This document shows, piece by piece, positions 20,345 through 32,601 of a stretch of DNA of 64,000 bases (the stretch's first letter is position 1; each line of letters starts with the position of its first letter). The DNA lies in assembly GCA_019454045.1 (NCBI GenBank), contig SKCR01047752.1, positions 58,368-122,367 on the forward strand, in the 5' to 3' direction. The position numbers and the translations under genes were made by a program. This DNA is from Zanthoxylum bungeanum (Eukaryota; Streptophyta; Magnoliopsida; Sapindales; Rutaceae). The notes under the pieces are model-generated. The model was not told the DNA's origin. It searched no databases and was given only the letters and a program-made list of their open reading frames with translations.

Positions 20345-23300
20345 TGTGGGACACGGGAATCTGAACGACGCATGCTGTCCTAGGCTCGCGGCCCGATCGG
20401 GAGTACGGAGTAGCCACGGGGGACTAAACCGGAGAATAATGGAGTCGCCACCCGGTGTGAACCGGGAAAATGAGATTTAAGGCCGCACTCACCCCTCACA
20501 ATGGAAGACCTCAAACCGTTTGGTTCGGAATGGTCCCTTACTCATGCCACTTGTAATGAAAGGATTTATGTAATAATTTAATCAGGCTTAAGTAGCACTT
20601 ATTTCCAGGAGTATCATGCTTCTAAATTCACATGTACAAAATAAAACTTACACATATATTTCACATCTAAGATTGCATGCTTGGAAGTACATCAAAGGAG
20701 CGACAAACATACAACTTCATTGGCATATTATATTCAAGAAAACACAAGCACACATACTAACCACACAAGCATACATGTGAGCACCTCCTCAAGTGGTACG
20801 TGGAATTGTATCCCAAGTACAGACCGTACTACCGTCCATTCGGAATCGGCTACGGAATTTATGTTTGGGTTTCCATCCGATATACCACAAGAAATAATAC
20901 TCAAATGTTATCATGACATAGGTATATGAATTGTAATACATTAAACACATTGTATTCATACATGTGGGGATAGCTACTAGGAAAACTATGTATGAAATCT
21001 GATAGAAAGGACTCAGTTCAGTGGGTGCGCGTTCGCGTAGCGTTTGAAAACGCGTTCGAACGGTAAACAGAAGGTTCGCGTTCGTGTAGCGTTCGAGAAC
21101 GCATTCGAACAAAACCAGACCTGATGCATGATGAGACTAAGAGAGTGCGTGTGCGTTCGCGTAGCGTTCGAGAACGCGTTCGAACAGTAAACAGAAGGTT
21201 CGCGTTCGTGTAGCGTTCGGGAACGCGTTCGAACGGAACCAGACCTGATGCATGCAACACAAAGAATAAAGGCAACAATGTCAAGCTCAGTATGTCCGAT
21301 TAAACGTATCTTGCATTCAACCGAACACATATCAACCGGTCCGGCAAAGCATCGTGGTAAAGGGCTTTAACCCCTCCCCGTAGGGGATCTTTCATTCCAC
21401 TTACTAAGCCCTTGCGCTCGATTGAATCATGCATACAAAGAATTAAAAGCAATAATATCAAACGTAGTATGCCCGATTGAACGTGTCTTGCATTCAACCG
21501 AACACACATCAACCGGCGCGGCAAAGCATCGTGGTAAAGGGCTTTAACCCCTCCCTGTAGGGGATCTTTCATTCCACTTACTAAGCCCATGCGCTCGATT
21601 CAATCATGCATACAAAGAATTAAAAGCAATAATATCAAACGTAGTATGCCCGATTGAACGTGTCTTGCATTCAACCGAACACACATCAACCGGCGCGGCA
21701 AAGCATCATGGTAAAGGGCTTTAACCTCTCCCCATAGGGGATCTTTCATTCCACTTACTAAGCCCATGCGCTCGATTGAATCGTACGTAAATAAGCAACA
21801 TGCAGAATTCAAGTGACGAACAATAAATAAATAAATCAAAGCAACATGAAACAAAAGAAGGTGCCGTTTACTCAAGCAGTATGTGGAGTTGTATCCCAAG
21901 TACAGACCCCACTACCGTCCATTTGGATTCGGCTACGAAATTTACGTCTGGGTTTCCATCCCATATACCACAAGAGACGACACTCTTTCATTCATCCAAT
22001 ACCCACAACACGCATCATACACACACAAGATTCAAAAAATAATTGAAATGTAGTCAAAATAAATAACAAAAATCGAATAAAGATGAGTGTGGAAAGTACC
22101 CTCAGGTCTAACCTTTTAAGTCGTCTTCAGACTTGCGTTTCGAGGAGATCGGAAGGGGTAAAAGCTCCTTATTCTTCCGGTTCACTAGTTCAGCGTCTTA
22201 GCTCACTGTTTTGCTGCTTTGCTCGCCGTCTGGTCTCCGTTTTGCTGTTGTTCGATCTCCGTTCTGCTGCTGTTCGGTCTTTGCTTTCCTACTCACTTTT
22301 CAGGTCACCTGTTTTGATGTTTCAACGAACTGTTTCGAGTGTTTTTTCATGGTTTTTTTTTAGTGTAGTTTTGTGTGGTTATTTCAAGGGTTATAAGTGC
22401 AGTTTATGTTACCGTTTTAAGGGATTTTAGGGACTGTTTTGGGAGTGGTTTGGGCTGCTGTCCAGGCGTGTTTCAAGGGCTGTTTGGGGTGTGTTTGGGC
22501 TGCTGTTTGGAGGTATATTTTTGGTGATGGAGGGCTGCTGTATGGGGGAGATTTTCGGTGATGGGTAGAGGTTTAGGGGGAGATTTTGTGATGGGTAGAG
22601 GTTTAGGGGGGTGCTTGTTTTCGGTTATGGAGTGGAGGAGATGAAGGGAATTGTTTATGTTCTTCTTGTTGCTATTGCCGTGAGTGGCTAAGGCTCTTGT
22701 TGTGATTTTTGTGTGAGTTATCTGTATGAGCTAAAGGAGTGCATGTCTTGGTTAGGGGTTGTTTATATAGAGAAGGGCTAGGGCTTCACCTTGTCTCACA
22801 ATGAAGGGATTTTGGCATTAAAATGAGGATTTGATTTGGTGTTGAGCAAGGAAAGTCAAAGATTGAGGGGGGACAAATCTTGGCTAGATTAGGAATACAA
22901 AATATTTAATTGTTATGATTGATTTTAATTAGGCATGACATCTTTTTATTTAGTATGTGATTTGTTTGGTTAGGAAGTTAATATATTTGATTTATCTTTA
23001 TTAGGTATGATTATATTTTATGTTTTATTTAATTGGTAAATGGTTTAAATATTTTATTTAATATTTAATGTTTAATTTAGTTAAATTGGGATGTGTTTTA
23101 AGTGGGCTTGGGCGTGTGGGCCAAGGCTTGGGCGAATTGGGCTTAATGTGAGGCTAGCAGCAAAACCAGAATTACCGACACTGTTCGAACGCCTCCTCGG
23201 ACGCGACACGAACGCCCGCAATCTGTTTGGAGTTCGAACGTATACCCGAACACAGCACGAACGAAAACAGTGAACCTTGTTTATTCTAAATTTCCCCTTC

Positions 23301-23395
23301 CGATGTCCGTTTTCTGTGACCTCCGTGACTTAAAAGGTAGTGTCCCAAAATGAGACTCATCATAGGGACTTATTTGCAAAAATACAGTTCCTACA
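20345..23395 (-). repeat. LTR B of the T array (intact, shared)
   Basis: 3051 bp, TGTAGGAACTG...GTCCCACA on the minus strand. It is simultaneously the 5' LTR for internal 1 (PBS to its left) and the 3' LTR for internal 2 (PPT to its right). Content: TATA box 22762-22769, palindrome cluster 21025-21245, 177-bp repeats from 21310, and a PBS-core duplicate at 20440-20450. A block of about 115 bp ('gttgtatcccaagtacagacc') occurs twice, near 20810 and 21890. It lacks the solo LTR seen in LTR A and so shows the original site. Reading frames inside are not conserved proteins. Confidence 0.92.
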
Positions 23396-25126
23396 GTCGC
23401 CCCCACTTTGATGGGACCTGTGTAATGTGTAACAGTGACAATCCTATCAAAGTTATGCAATGCATTTTCACTTACCTGGCTCGCCAGCTGCCACTTGACT
23501 TACCATGTGTTGAGTTGAGTTGATTTGGTGGTGAGGTGCTGCGACCCCTGGTTCATTCCCGAATCGTGCTCTATTTTTTAGAGCGCCATTTTCGGCATCT
23601 TTTGTGTGTGTGCTCCATTTTGGACCGCCATTTCCGGCATTTGCTTTGTGTGCTCCATTTTGGAACGCCATTTTCGCCATCTGTTGTGAGTGCTCCATTT
23701 TGGAGTGCCATTTTCGGCGTCTGTTGTGGGTGCTCCATTTTTGGAGTGCCATTTTCGGCGTTTGCTGTGTGTGCTCCATTTTGGAGCGCCATTTTCGGCA
23801 TCTGTTGTGGTAGCGGTCCATTTCCGAACCGTGCTGTGCGAGAATATGGCTCATTTTTGAACCGTTATTTGATGAGATGGTCTTTGCCGCTACAAACCTG
23901 CGAACACAAAACAAACATCGCATGTATGTGATATGTATGCATGTATGCATGTATATGTATCATATTCCGATGGGTTAGGCCTTCCTTGGTCCATTTCCGA
24001 ACCGTGCTCCATTTTCAGAGTGTCATTTTCAGCGAGATGAGATGATGGTCCATTTCGAACCGTGCTCCATTTTCGGAGTGCCCTTTTCGGCGAGATGTGA
24101 TAATGGTCCATTTCCGAACCGTGCTCCATTTTCGGAGTGCCCTTTTCGGCGAGATGTGATAATGGTCCATTTCCGAATCGTGACTGATATGAGAGTGGTC
24201 CATTTCCGAAGCGTTGCAGATGAGAGATTTTCCATTTTCGAACCGTTGCTGGTATGAGAGTGGTCCATTTCCGAACCGTTGCCGTGTTGTGGTCCATTCC
24301 CGAGCTGATCTCCATTCCCGGAGTGCCATTCTCGGCGTGCTTATTCCCGAGCTGTCCATTCCCGGACCTAATCTCCATTCTCGGAGTGCCATTCTCGGAT
24401 GAACTATTCTGATGTAATGTGGGCCTCGCCCCCATAATGCCATACCCGGCAGAAACTGTTCTGATGTAATATAGGCCTCATCCCCAGAATGCCATACTCG
24501 GCAGAAACCGCTCTGATGTCTCCATTCCCAGAGTGTCGTACCTGGCAAACTGATCTGATATCTCCATTCCCGGAGTGTTCATTCTCAAACTCTGATTGCC
24601 ATTATCGGCTTGTTCATTCTTGAACTCCGCTCCGTTCTCGGATTCTGCTCCATTCTCGGATTGTTAATTCTCGAACTGTGCTCCATTCTCGGAGTGCCAT
24701 TCTCGGCTTCTTCATTCTTAAACTGCTGATATGGGCCTCGATCCTGGGATTCATTCCTGGATTCATTCCAAAACTCCGACGATGTGGGCCTCGACCCTGG
24801 GACTCTTCCCCAAACTGAAACTGATATGGGCCTCAACCCTGGGACTCATCCCCAAACTGAAACTGATATGGGCCTCAACCCTAGGACTTATCCCCAACTG
24901 AAACTGATATGGGTCTCGCCCCCCAGACTGAAATTGATTCATTTCTGAAACTGACGACATTTTACTGTTGCTGCTTCCGATTGGCTTGTCTTTGCCGCTT
25001 TCTTTTTTTCTTCTTTGAAAATTGTGAATACAAAACAAGACAAAGATTGCATGTATATGACGTGTATGCATGTATGCATGAATGTGTTTCCTATTCCGTT
25101 GGGTTAGGTCTTCCGCCAATTCCTCC
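23396..25126 (-). repeat. PPT and tandem hairpin region of internal 2
   Basis: This is the PPT (23396-23409) followed by the same two repeat blocks as internal 1, here contiguous because the copia solo LTR is absent: 'gctccattttggagc' units (23524-23865), 'ggtccatttccgaaccg' units (23990-24300), 'ccattctcggagtgcc' units (24310-24720) and 'gggcctc..ccctggg' units (24730-24930). Open frames of up to 181 aa on both strands come from the repeat and resemble no known protein. The conserved acceptor-like sequence 'attcacagg' context lies near 25020 with one base change. Confidence 0.85.
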
Positions 25127-25333
25127 TCAGGCAAAGTACTGCTTCAACCTTTCCACTTTAATCGGCTCGGTGAACTCATTCCCTTCCAAGTCTGATAGTC
25201 TCACTGCCCCATTTCTCAATTTCTGAATGATCACCATATCTTTTCTGCTTGCTGCTTCCGGGAATTCCCCGCGTTCTAAACATCACTGAATTTCATAGTA
25301 CCAAGGTTGAATGCTTTTCTAAAATATACTCAT
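25127..25333 (-). pseudogene. pol: pol scar of internal 2
   Basis: Same composition and length as the scar at 17491-17697. A PWYYEIQ-type segment with CLERGEFPEAASRKD is fused to the LSDLEGNEFTEP tail and ends with TGA at 25127-25129. An internal stop follows WYYEIQ here too, so that lesion predates the duplication of the array. The better-preserved residues in this copy (GEFPE, RKD) support the RNase H/integrase linker assignment. Confidence 0.7.
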
Positions 25334-25499
25334 GTTACCGGTTGAAAAGAAGAGATTAAGTAAGCAAAACGAACGTCTTTATTATTATTAAGAAGAGGTT
25401 CGAACGAAGAGACAACATCAATGTCTTTATTAAAAATGCAGGATCAAATAAACTAGGAGGAATAACTTCATCATTCGTAGCATTGCCTTCTTCATTGGC

Positions 25500-26806
25500 C
25501 TATGGTTCTCCACCGTTGTCATCCCATATTCCTATGAATGAAGCTGAATGGTTGAGAGTTTGGAGGACAAGGGTTTCGGGTAGGCCAGAGTTGATCATGT
25601 AGTTGGGTAGGGGATTTCTGTGTGCGTTGGGTTGTTCTCTTTCTGGGTCAGGTATTTTGTGGGAGTCAATGAGGTTTTGGATCTCGTGTCTAAGGCGGGT
25701 GCAGCTATCAGTTTCGTGACCCCTTCTTCGATGGAAGTGACAATACAGGCTTTGGTCAAGGTTGGGTGGTACAGGGTTTGGAATTGGTTTAGCCTCTAAG
25801 GGTTCCAGAAGTCCTTGCGCCTTTAGCTTTTCGAATACCTTTGACATAGGTCTACCAAGATTGGAGAATCGCCTATTTCTGACGGTAGCGACCTCGGCCG
25901 TAGTGGGCTTGGTCTCAGAATGCCCCCAAAAGTTCTTTTATTCTGGCCATAAAACTTTCTATTTTCAGCCTCCTCTTCTTCAATATCCATAACAGTCTCT
26001 CTCAACTGTCGGAAATCCACAATCATGGAGGTCATCCTCCTCAGTTTGCCATAAATTGAGGGCTTAGTACCCTTGATAATCATCTTAATATGGTCTTTCT
26101 TTGAAGGCCGAGTCTGCATTTTCAAAAGTTGACCTCTCCAGCGGTCTACATACTCTTTGAAGCTCTCCTCCGGCTTCTGCTTAGTGTTCTCCAAATCTCG
26201 GAGTGACAAATCAATCTCCAAGTCTGTAACATACTGCTTTAGAAAAGCATCAGCTAGTTCCCTCCAATCTTCCTTAACCTTCTTCTCAAGGCTATGATAC
26301 CAAACCACAGGTGCCCCCTCTAGTGACATCCCAAACATCTTTTGGACTTGGCGCTGTGATAGGCCCACTGAACTTATGACTGAGACATATTGCTGCAGAT
26401 GAACTCTTGGGTCTCTATTCCCATTAAACTTGGCCATGTCCGGCATTTTAAACTGAGCTGGCAGCTGTTCTCCGAAGGTCATTGCCCCATAATCTAACAA
26501 CTCTTCATGTTTACCCCTCATTTTTCGGGTAACTGTTTCAACCTGATCCCGAAGCTTCTGAAATTCTGCCTGAGACCCAATCATTTTGCTTGTTGCATAC
26601 TCTGCCATGTCATCATCAAAAGTGGGGATATCATCCCCCAACCCATTCGAAGGCTCCTCGCGCCTTACATTCTCAGAATTTCCCCCAGCACGGGGCACAG
26701 CCATATTTATCATGGCAGTAGTCAAGGCTTGCAACTGTTCAGTGACCTTGGCGAGACCGTTTTCCAATTGATCTATCTGGGATACCTCATTATCGGATGT
26801 ACTCAT
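25500..26806 (-). pseudogene. gag: gag of T array internal 2, single frameshift
   Basis: This is the best-preserved gag in the window, about 434 codons from ATG 26806 to TAG 25500-25502. The frame is open through the N-terminal coil, acidic linker, capsid core and the EEEEAENRKFYGQNKR segment. It is then broken by loss of one C in a run near 25923-25927 (five C where the sister copy has six), after which the rest continues in another frame to CHFHRRRGHETDSC and the end. The terminal TAG is at the same place in all three minus-strand copies. The 42 extra codons upstream of the chosen ATG are open but read leader sequence. No protease or polymerase follows in frame. Confidence 0.9.
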
Positions 26807-27979
26807 ATCTGTTACCGGTCTTTTAGTGAGTCTTCTCTCTTCCCTAACCCAACGGGAATCTATGATGGCTTTCAGAACACAAGGGTTAACATGATGTATG
26901 TATGCATGGGGTGCATGAGATGCATGTGACATATATAATATACTAAATCAACTAAAATTTTTAAACAAATCGGTCTGTTATCATCTTAGAAGCTTTTGGG
27001 CTAACTGTCATATGAGTGAACTCGTCCCAGTTTAAATGGCCAACGAGTTCACATCTCATGGCAAGGAGCCCAACTAAATCCAAATGGTAATGTTCCGAAC
27101 ACAAACACAAAATGGCCCATCAATACTTAGAAGCCTTTGGCCCAATCGTCATAAGGTACGTTCTTGTCCCAGTTTAAATGGCCCAACAAGCCCATATCCC
27201 ATGACAAATGGTCCAAATGGATCCAAACGACGATGTTCCCAAACACAAGCATAGAAGAAAGATAATGCAAACATAACGTAATCATTTCTACAGAATGGCC
27301 CATCAACATTTCAGAAGCTTTGGGTCCAATGGTCATAAGGTATGAACTCGCCCCAGTTTAAATGGCCCAGCAAGTCCGCATTTCTGACAATGGTCCAACT
27401 GCGTCCAAATGAGGATGGTCCACAAGCACATACTCAAGGAAATAATTGTTACTTTAACCATACAATCCTGGTCTATGGGTGGGTTCACAAGAGTGTAGAC
27501 AAAGGCTCTCATCGGTGAAGGATGGCCCACAACTAGGTCTCCCCAATCAAGGGTTCGAGCAACCAAGTGAGCGCACCCTTTTTTATACACTAAGGTACGT
27601 GCCAATAAGATATGGTGTGTGACAGACTGTCAAATGGATTTCCCATTGTAGATTCCCCAGAGGGAAGGTGGAGCGAGGCTCACTTAAATACCCAAGCCTC
27701 TTAGGCTCTTATCGCTTGGTGTCAGGAATAAACAACGAGTCCTCCAAATTAGTCCATCACAATAGGCTACGAGTAGATGGCTATCTAGGTGCCTTCACAG
27801 CGTTTCCTTCTAGAAAGGTAGTGAGTGAAGGAAGACACCAAACCATTACCTAGCCTCAAAATGCCTTTGATTAAACCCTCAATTTATCCACTATAGACAC
27901 GGTCAATTAAAACATAAATCCAAACATTACAAGACAATATTTCGGGGCCGATTCTCTATCCTTAGTGGAGTCGCCAGAC
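26807..27979 (-). other. Leader and PBS of internal 2
   Basis: Nearly identical to 19171-20344. The PBS is at 27959-27976, followed by the 3-base spacer and LTR C. It contains the same 'cccagtttaaatggcc' direct repeats (27170, 27356) and no conserved frame. A few single-base differences from internal 1 are visible. Confidence 0.75.
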
Positions 27980-30900
27980 TGTGGGACACGGGAATCTGGA
28001 CGACGCATGATGTCCTAGGCTCATGGCCCGGTCGGGAGTACGGAGTAGCCACGGGGGACTAAACCGGAGAATAATGGAGTCGCCACCCGGTGTGAACCGC
28101 GAAAATGAGATTTAAGGCCGCACTCACCCCTCACAAGGGAAGACCTCAAACCGTTGGGTTCGGAATGGTCCCTTACTCATGCCACTTGTAATGAAAGGAT
28201 TTATGTAATAATTTAATCAGGCTTAAGTAGCACTTATTTCCAGGAGTATCATGCTTCTAAATTCACATGTACAAAATAAAACTTACACATATATTTCACA
28301 TCTAAGATTTCATGCTTGGAAGTACATCAAAGGAGCGACAAACATACAACATCATTGGCATATTATATTAAAGAAAACACAAGCACACATACTAACCACA
28401 CAAGCATACATGTGAGCACCTCCACAAGTGGTACGTGGAATTGTATCCCAAGTACAGACCGTACTACCGTCCATTCGGAATCGGCTACGGAATTTATGTC
28501 TGGATTTCCATCCGATATACCACAAGAAATAATACTCAAATGTTATCATGACATAGGTATATGAATTGTAATACATTAAACACATTGTATTCATACATGT
28601 GGGGATAGCTACTAGGAAAACTATGTATGAAATCTGATAGAAATGACTCAGTTCAGTGAGTGCGTGTTCGCGTAGCGTTTGAAAACGCGTTCAAACGGTA
28701 AACAGAAGGTTCGCGTTCGTGTAGCGTTCGAGAACGCGTTCGAACAAAACCAGACCTGATGCATGATGAGACTAAGAGAGTGCGTGTGCGTTCGCGTAGC
28801 ATTCGAGAACGCGTTCGAACGGTAAACAGAAGGTTCTCGTTCGTGTAGTTCAGGAACGCGTTCGAACGGAACCAGACCTGATGCATGCAACACAAAGAAT
28901 AAAGGCAACAATGTCAAGCTCAGTATGTCCGATTAAACGTATCTTGCATTCAACCGAACACACATCAACCGGCGCGGCAAAGCATCGTGGTAAAGGGCTT
29001 TAACCCCTCCCCGTAGGGGATCTTTCATTCCACTTACTAAGCCCATGCGCTCGATTGAATCATGCATACAAAGAATTAAAAGCAATAATATCAAACGTAG
29101 TATGCCCGATTGAACGTGTCTTGCATTCAACCGAACACACGTCAACCGGCGCGGCAAAGCATCGTGGTAAAGGGCTTTAACCCTTCCCCGTAGGGGATCT
29201 TTCATTCCACTTACTAAGCCCATGCGCTCGATTGAATCATGCATACAAAGAATTAAAAGCAATAATATCAAATGTAGTATGCCCGATTGAACGTGTCTTG
29301 CATTCAACCGAACACACATCAACCGGCACGGCAAAGCATCATGGTAAAGGGCTTTAACCTCTCCCCATAGGGGATCTTTCATTCCACTTACTAAGTCCAT
29401 GCGCTCGATTGAATCGTACGTAAATAAGCAACATGCATAATTCAAGTGACGAACAATAAATAAATAAATCAAAGCAACATGAAACAAAAGAAGGTGCCGT
29501 TTACTCAAGCAGTATGTGGAGTTGTATCCCAAGTACAAACCGCACTACGTCCATTTGGATTCGGCTACGGAATTTACGTCTGGGTTTCCATCCTATATAC
29601 CACAAGAGACGACACTCTTTCATTCATCCAATACCCACAACACACATCATACACACACAAGATTCAACAAATAATTGAAATGTAGTCAAAATAAATAACA
29701 AAAATCGAATAAAGATGAGTGTGGAAAGTACCCTCAGGTCTAACCTTTCAAGTCGTCTTCGGACTTGCGTTTCGAGGAGATCGGAAGGGGTAAAAGCTCC
29801 TTATTCTTCGGTTCACTGGTTCAGCATCTTAGCTCACTGTTTTGCTGCTTTGCTCGCCGTCTGGTCTCCGTTTTGCTATTGTTCGATCTATGTTCTGCTG
29901 TTGTTCGGTCTCTGCTTTGCTACTCACTGTTCAGGTACTCTTTGATGTTCTTATGTTTTGAGTGTTTTTCGTTTTTGTTTTGATGTTTCATGTTTCGAGT
30001 GTTTTTTCGTGTTTTTTAGTGTGTTTTGTGTGGTTTTTCAAGGGTTTAAGTGCAGTTTATGTTACCGTTTTAAGGGGATTTTAGGGACTGTTTTGGGAGT
30101 GGTTTGGGTTGCTGTTTGGAGGTATATTTTCGGTGATGGAGGGCTGCTGTATGGGGGAGATTTTCGGTGATGGGTAGAGGTTTAGGGGGGAGATTTTCGG
30201 TGATGGGTAGAGGTTTAGGGGGTGCTGTTTTCGGTTATGGAGTGGAGGAGATGAAGGGAATTGTTTATGTTCTTCTTGTTGCTATTGCCGTGAGTGGCTA
30301 AGGCTCTTGTTGTGATTTTTGTGTGAGTTATCTGTATGAGCTAGAGGAGTGCATGTCTTGGTTAGGGGTTGTTTATATAGAGAAGGGCTAGGGCTTCACC
30401 TTGTCTTACAAGGAAGGGATTTTGGCATTAAATGAGGATTTGATTTGGTGTTGAGCAAGGAAAGTCAAAGATTGAGGGGGGACAAATCTTGGCTAGATTA
30501 GGAATACAAATATTTATTTGTTATGATTGATTTTAATTAGGCATGACATATTTTAATTTAGTATGTGATTTGTTTGGTTAGGAAGTTAATATATTTGATT
30601 TATCTTTATTAGGTATGATTATATTTTATGTTTTATTTAATTGGTAAATGGTTTAAATATTTTATTTAATATTTAATGTTTAATTTAGTTAAATTGGGAT
30701 GTGTTTTAAGTGGGCTTGGGCGTGTGGGCTTGGGCGTCTGGGCCAAGGCTTGGGCGAATTGGGCTTAATGTGAGGCTAGCAGCAAAACCAGAATTATCGA
30801 CACCGTTCGAACGCCTCCTCGGACGCGCACGAATGCCCGCAATCTGTTTGGAGTTCGAACGTATACACGAACGCAGCACGAACGAAAATAGTGAACCTTG

Positions 30901-31016
30901 TTTATTCTGAATTTCCCCTTCCGATGTCCGTTTTCCGTGACCTCCGTGACTTAAAAGGTAGTGTCTCAAAATGAGACTCATCATAGGGACTTATGTGCAA
31001 AAATACAGTGCCTACA
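27980..31016 (-). repeat. LTR C of the T array (intact, shared)
   Basis: 3037 bp, TGTAGGCACTG...GTCCCACA on the minus strand. It is the 5' LTR of internal 2 and the 3' LTR of the deleted element to its right. TATA box 30372-30379; 177-bp repeats from 28943; PBS-core duplicate 28075-28085. Compared with LTR B it has small deletions in the CT/GT-rich zone around 29940-30130 and a short duplication 'gggcttgggcg' near 30713-30731. Confidence 0.92.
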
Positions 31017-31330
31017 GTCGCCCCCACTTTGATGGGACCTGTGTAATGTGTAACAGTGACAATCATATCAAAGTTATGCAATGCATTTTCACTTACCTGG
31101 CTCGCCAGCTGCCACTTGAGTTACCATGTGTTGAGTTGATTTGATTTGGTTGTGAGGTGCTGCGACCCCTGGTTCATTCCCGAACCGTGCTCCATTTTTT
31201 GGAGCGCCATTTTCGACATCTTTTGTGTGTATGCTCCATTTTGGAGCGCCAATTCCGGCATTTGCTTTGTGTGCTCCATTTTGGAACGCCCTTTTCGGCA
31301 TCTGTTGTGAGTGCTCCATTTTGGTGTGCC
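31017..31330 (-). repeat. Residual internal fragment of a third array element
   Basis: PPT (31017-31030) plus about 300 bp of the first hairpin block, colinear with 13768-14080 and 23396-23710. It breaks off inside a repeat unit at about 31330. Gag, leader and PBS of this third element are gone. Confidence 0.85.
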
Positions 31331-31489
31331 AACGTATACACGAACGCAGCACGAACGAAAATAGTGAACCTTGTTTATTCTGAATTTCCCCTTCCGATGT
31401 CCATTTTCCGTGACCTCCGTGACTTAAAAGGTAGTGTCTCCAAATGAGACTCATCATAGGGACTTATGTGCAAAAATACAGTGCCTTCA
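31331..31489 (-). repeat. First 159 bp of a further T LTR (5' end of the array)
   Basis: Matches 30858-31016 of LTR C base for base apart from a few changes, and ends '..cagtgccttca' where the others end '..cagtgcctaca'. It is joined directly to the internal fragment on its left. A deletion therefore removed about 2.9 kb of this LTR and most of the internal region, while keeping the outer terminus next to the ATAGT duplication. Confidence 0.85.
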
Positions 31490-32378
31490 ATAGTCTTATT
31501 ATTAAACACATGTGCTGGACACCCTCATTTGCGAAATTATCATAAATTAGTTTTACGACCATTCCACAACTCTAAGGGAGTCTTAAGAACATACTTAGAT
31601 AGAACTATATTAGGGATATACATTGCTACTTGCAATGCATATCCCCAGAATGAACTAGACAGTGAACTGTAACTAAACATAGATCTCATCATGTCTAGTA
31701 TGGTCTGATTTCTCCTCTCTGTAATACCATTCTGTTGTGGTGTTGCAGGTGCTGTAAGCTGGGATACTATCTCATGCTCGACCAAGAATTCCTCAAAATC
31801 ATTATCAAGGTATTCTCATCCACGATCCGATCATAGAGTTTTGATCATTTCACCTAATTGGTTTTCAACCTCAGCACGATACACTTTAAACTTTTCAAAC
31901 ATATTTGACTTGTGTTGCATTAGGTAAACGTACCCATAACCAGAATAAGCATCAATGAATATGACGAAGTATTTACATTCATCGGTCTGAAAACATCCGA
32001 ATGTATTACCTCAAGTGGTTCACTGGCTCTTATACCTTTTTCAGTAAAAGGTCTATTGGTCATATTTCCTTCTAGACAAGATTCACAAACTTGTAAAGTT
32101 CCAAGATTTAACTAGTTTAAAGCTATGTTCTTTATCAACCTATCTATCCGGTCAATGCTAATATGACCAAGTCTAAGATGCAACATATATATGTCATTAT
32201 GAGAAATCTTTTGCCACTTTGTTTTAGGTTTTCTAAATTAAAAGTCCTAATGTTTTGCCATTCTTGAACCTTTCAAGCTTAAGAAAATTTTCCAAGTCAT
32301 CAAAATTCTCTAAATGGCCGAAAATGAGGTTTAATAAAGGGAGAGACATTTTGTCATTTGGACAAAATTAAAAGCTTG
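31490..32378 (-). pseudogene. pol: Copia pol fragment: pre-integrase and integrase (right half of split element)
   Basis: Minus strand, from about 32270 leftward: a gag-pre-integrase zinc-binding segment (HLRLGHISIDR), then integrase core pieces around 32020 (HSD), then an open stretch at 31785-31540 with PATPQQNGITERRNQTI (the conserved end of the copia integrase core), FWGYALQVA, and GCPAHV at the left end. It reads directly into 8796 across the T array. Stops and frame changes lie between the pieces. The 3'-most 100 bp (32280-32378) is not recognisable. The first five bases (31490-31494) are the right copy of the ATAGT target duplication. Confidence 0.85.
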
Positions 32379-32601
32379 CACCAAAAGAAAACTTTATATT
32401 ACCGATATTCGGTCGGTAATCTAAAAAAATTTGTAGATAATCGAAAACCGACCGAACGTCTTCAGTCAGTATTTGACTCTTCGGTGATAAATTACTAAAC
32501 AAAATAGAGTCGGTCGGTAACTTACTGACTGACTATAATTCAATCAGTAATATTACTGACAGAATGAATAAATAAATAAATAAATTTTACCGAACGATTT
32601 G

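Larger units (their letters stand above)
8797..31489 (-). mobile_element. Tandem array of gag-only Tat/Ogre-like elements within one target duplication
   Basis: Left to right the array is: LTR A (8797-13767), internal 1 (13768-20344), LTR B (20345-23395), internal 2 (23396-27979), LTR C (27980-31016), internal fragment (31017-31330) and the first 159 bp of a further LTR (31331-31489). All parts are on the minus strand. The outer flanks are identical 5-bp duplications (ATAGT). LTRs B and C each serve as 5' LTR of the element to their left and 3' LTR of the element to their right. Internal units carry PBS, leader, gag and a pol scar, but no protease, reverse transcriptase, RNase H or integrase core, so they needed an enzyme donor. 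Two copia solo LTRs interrupt LTR A and internal 1. Confidence 0.85.
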
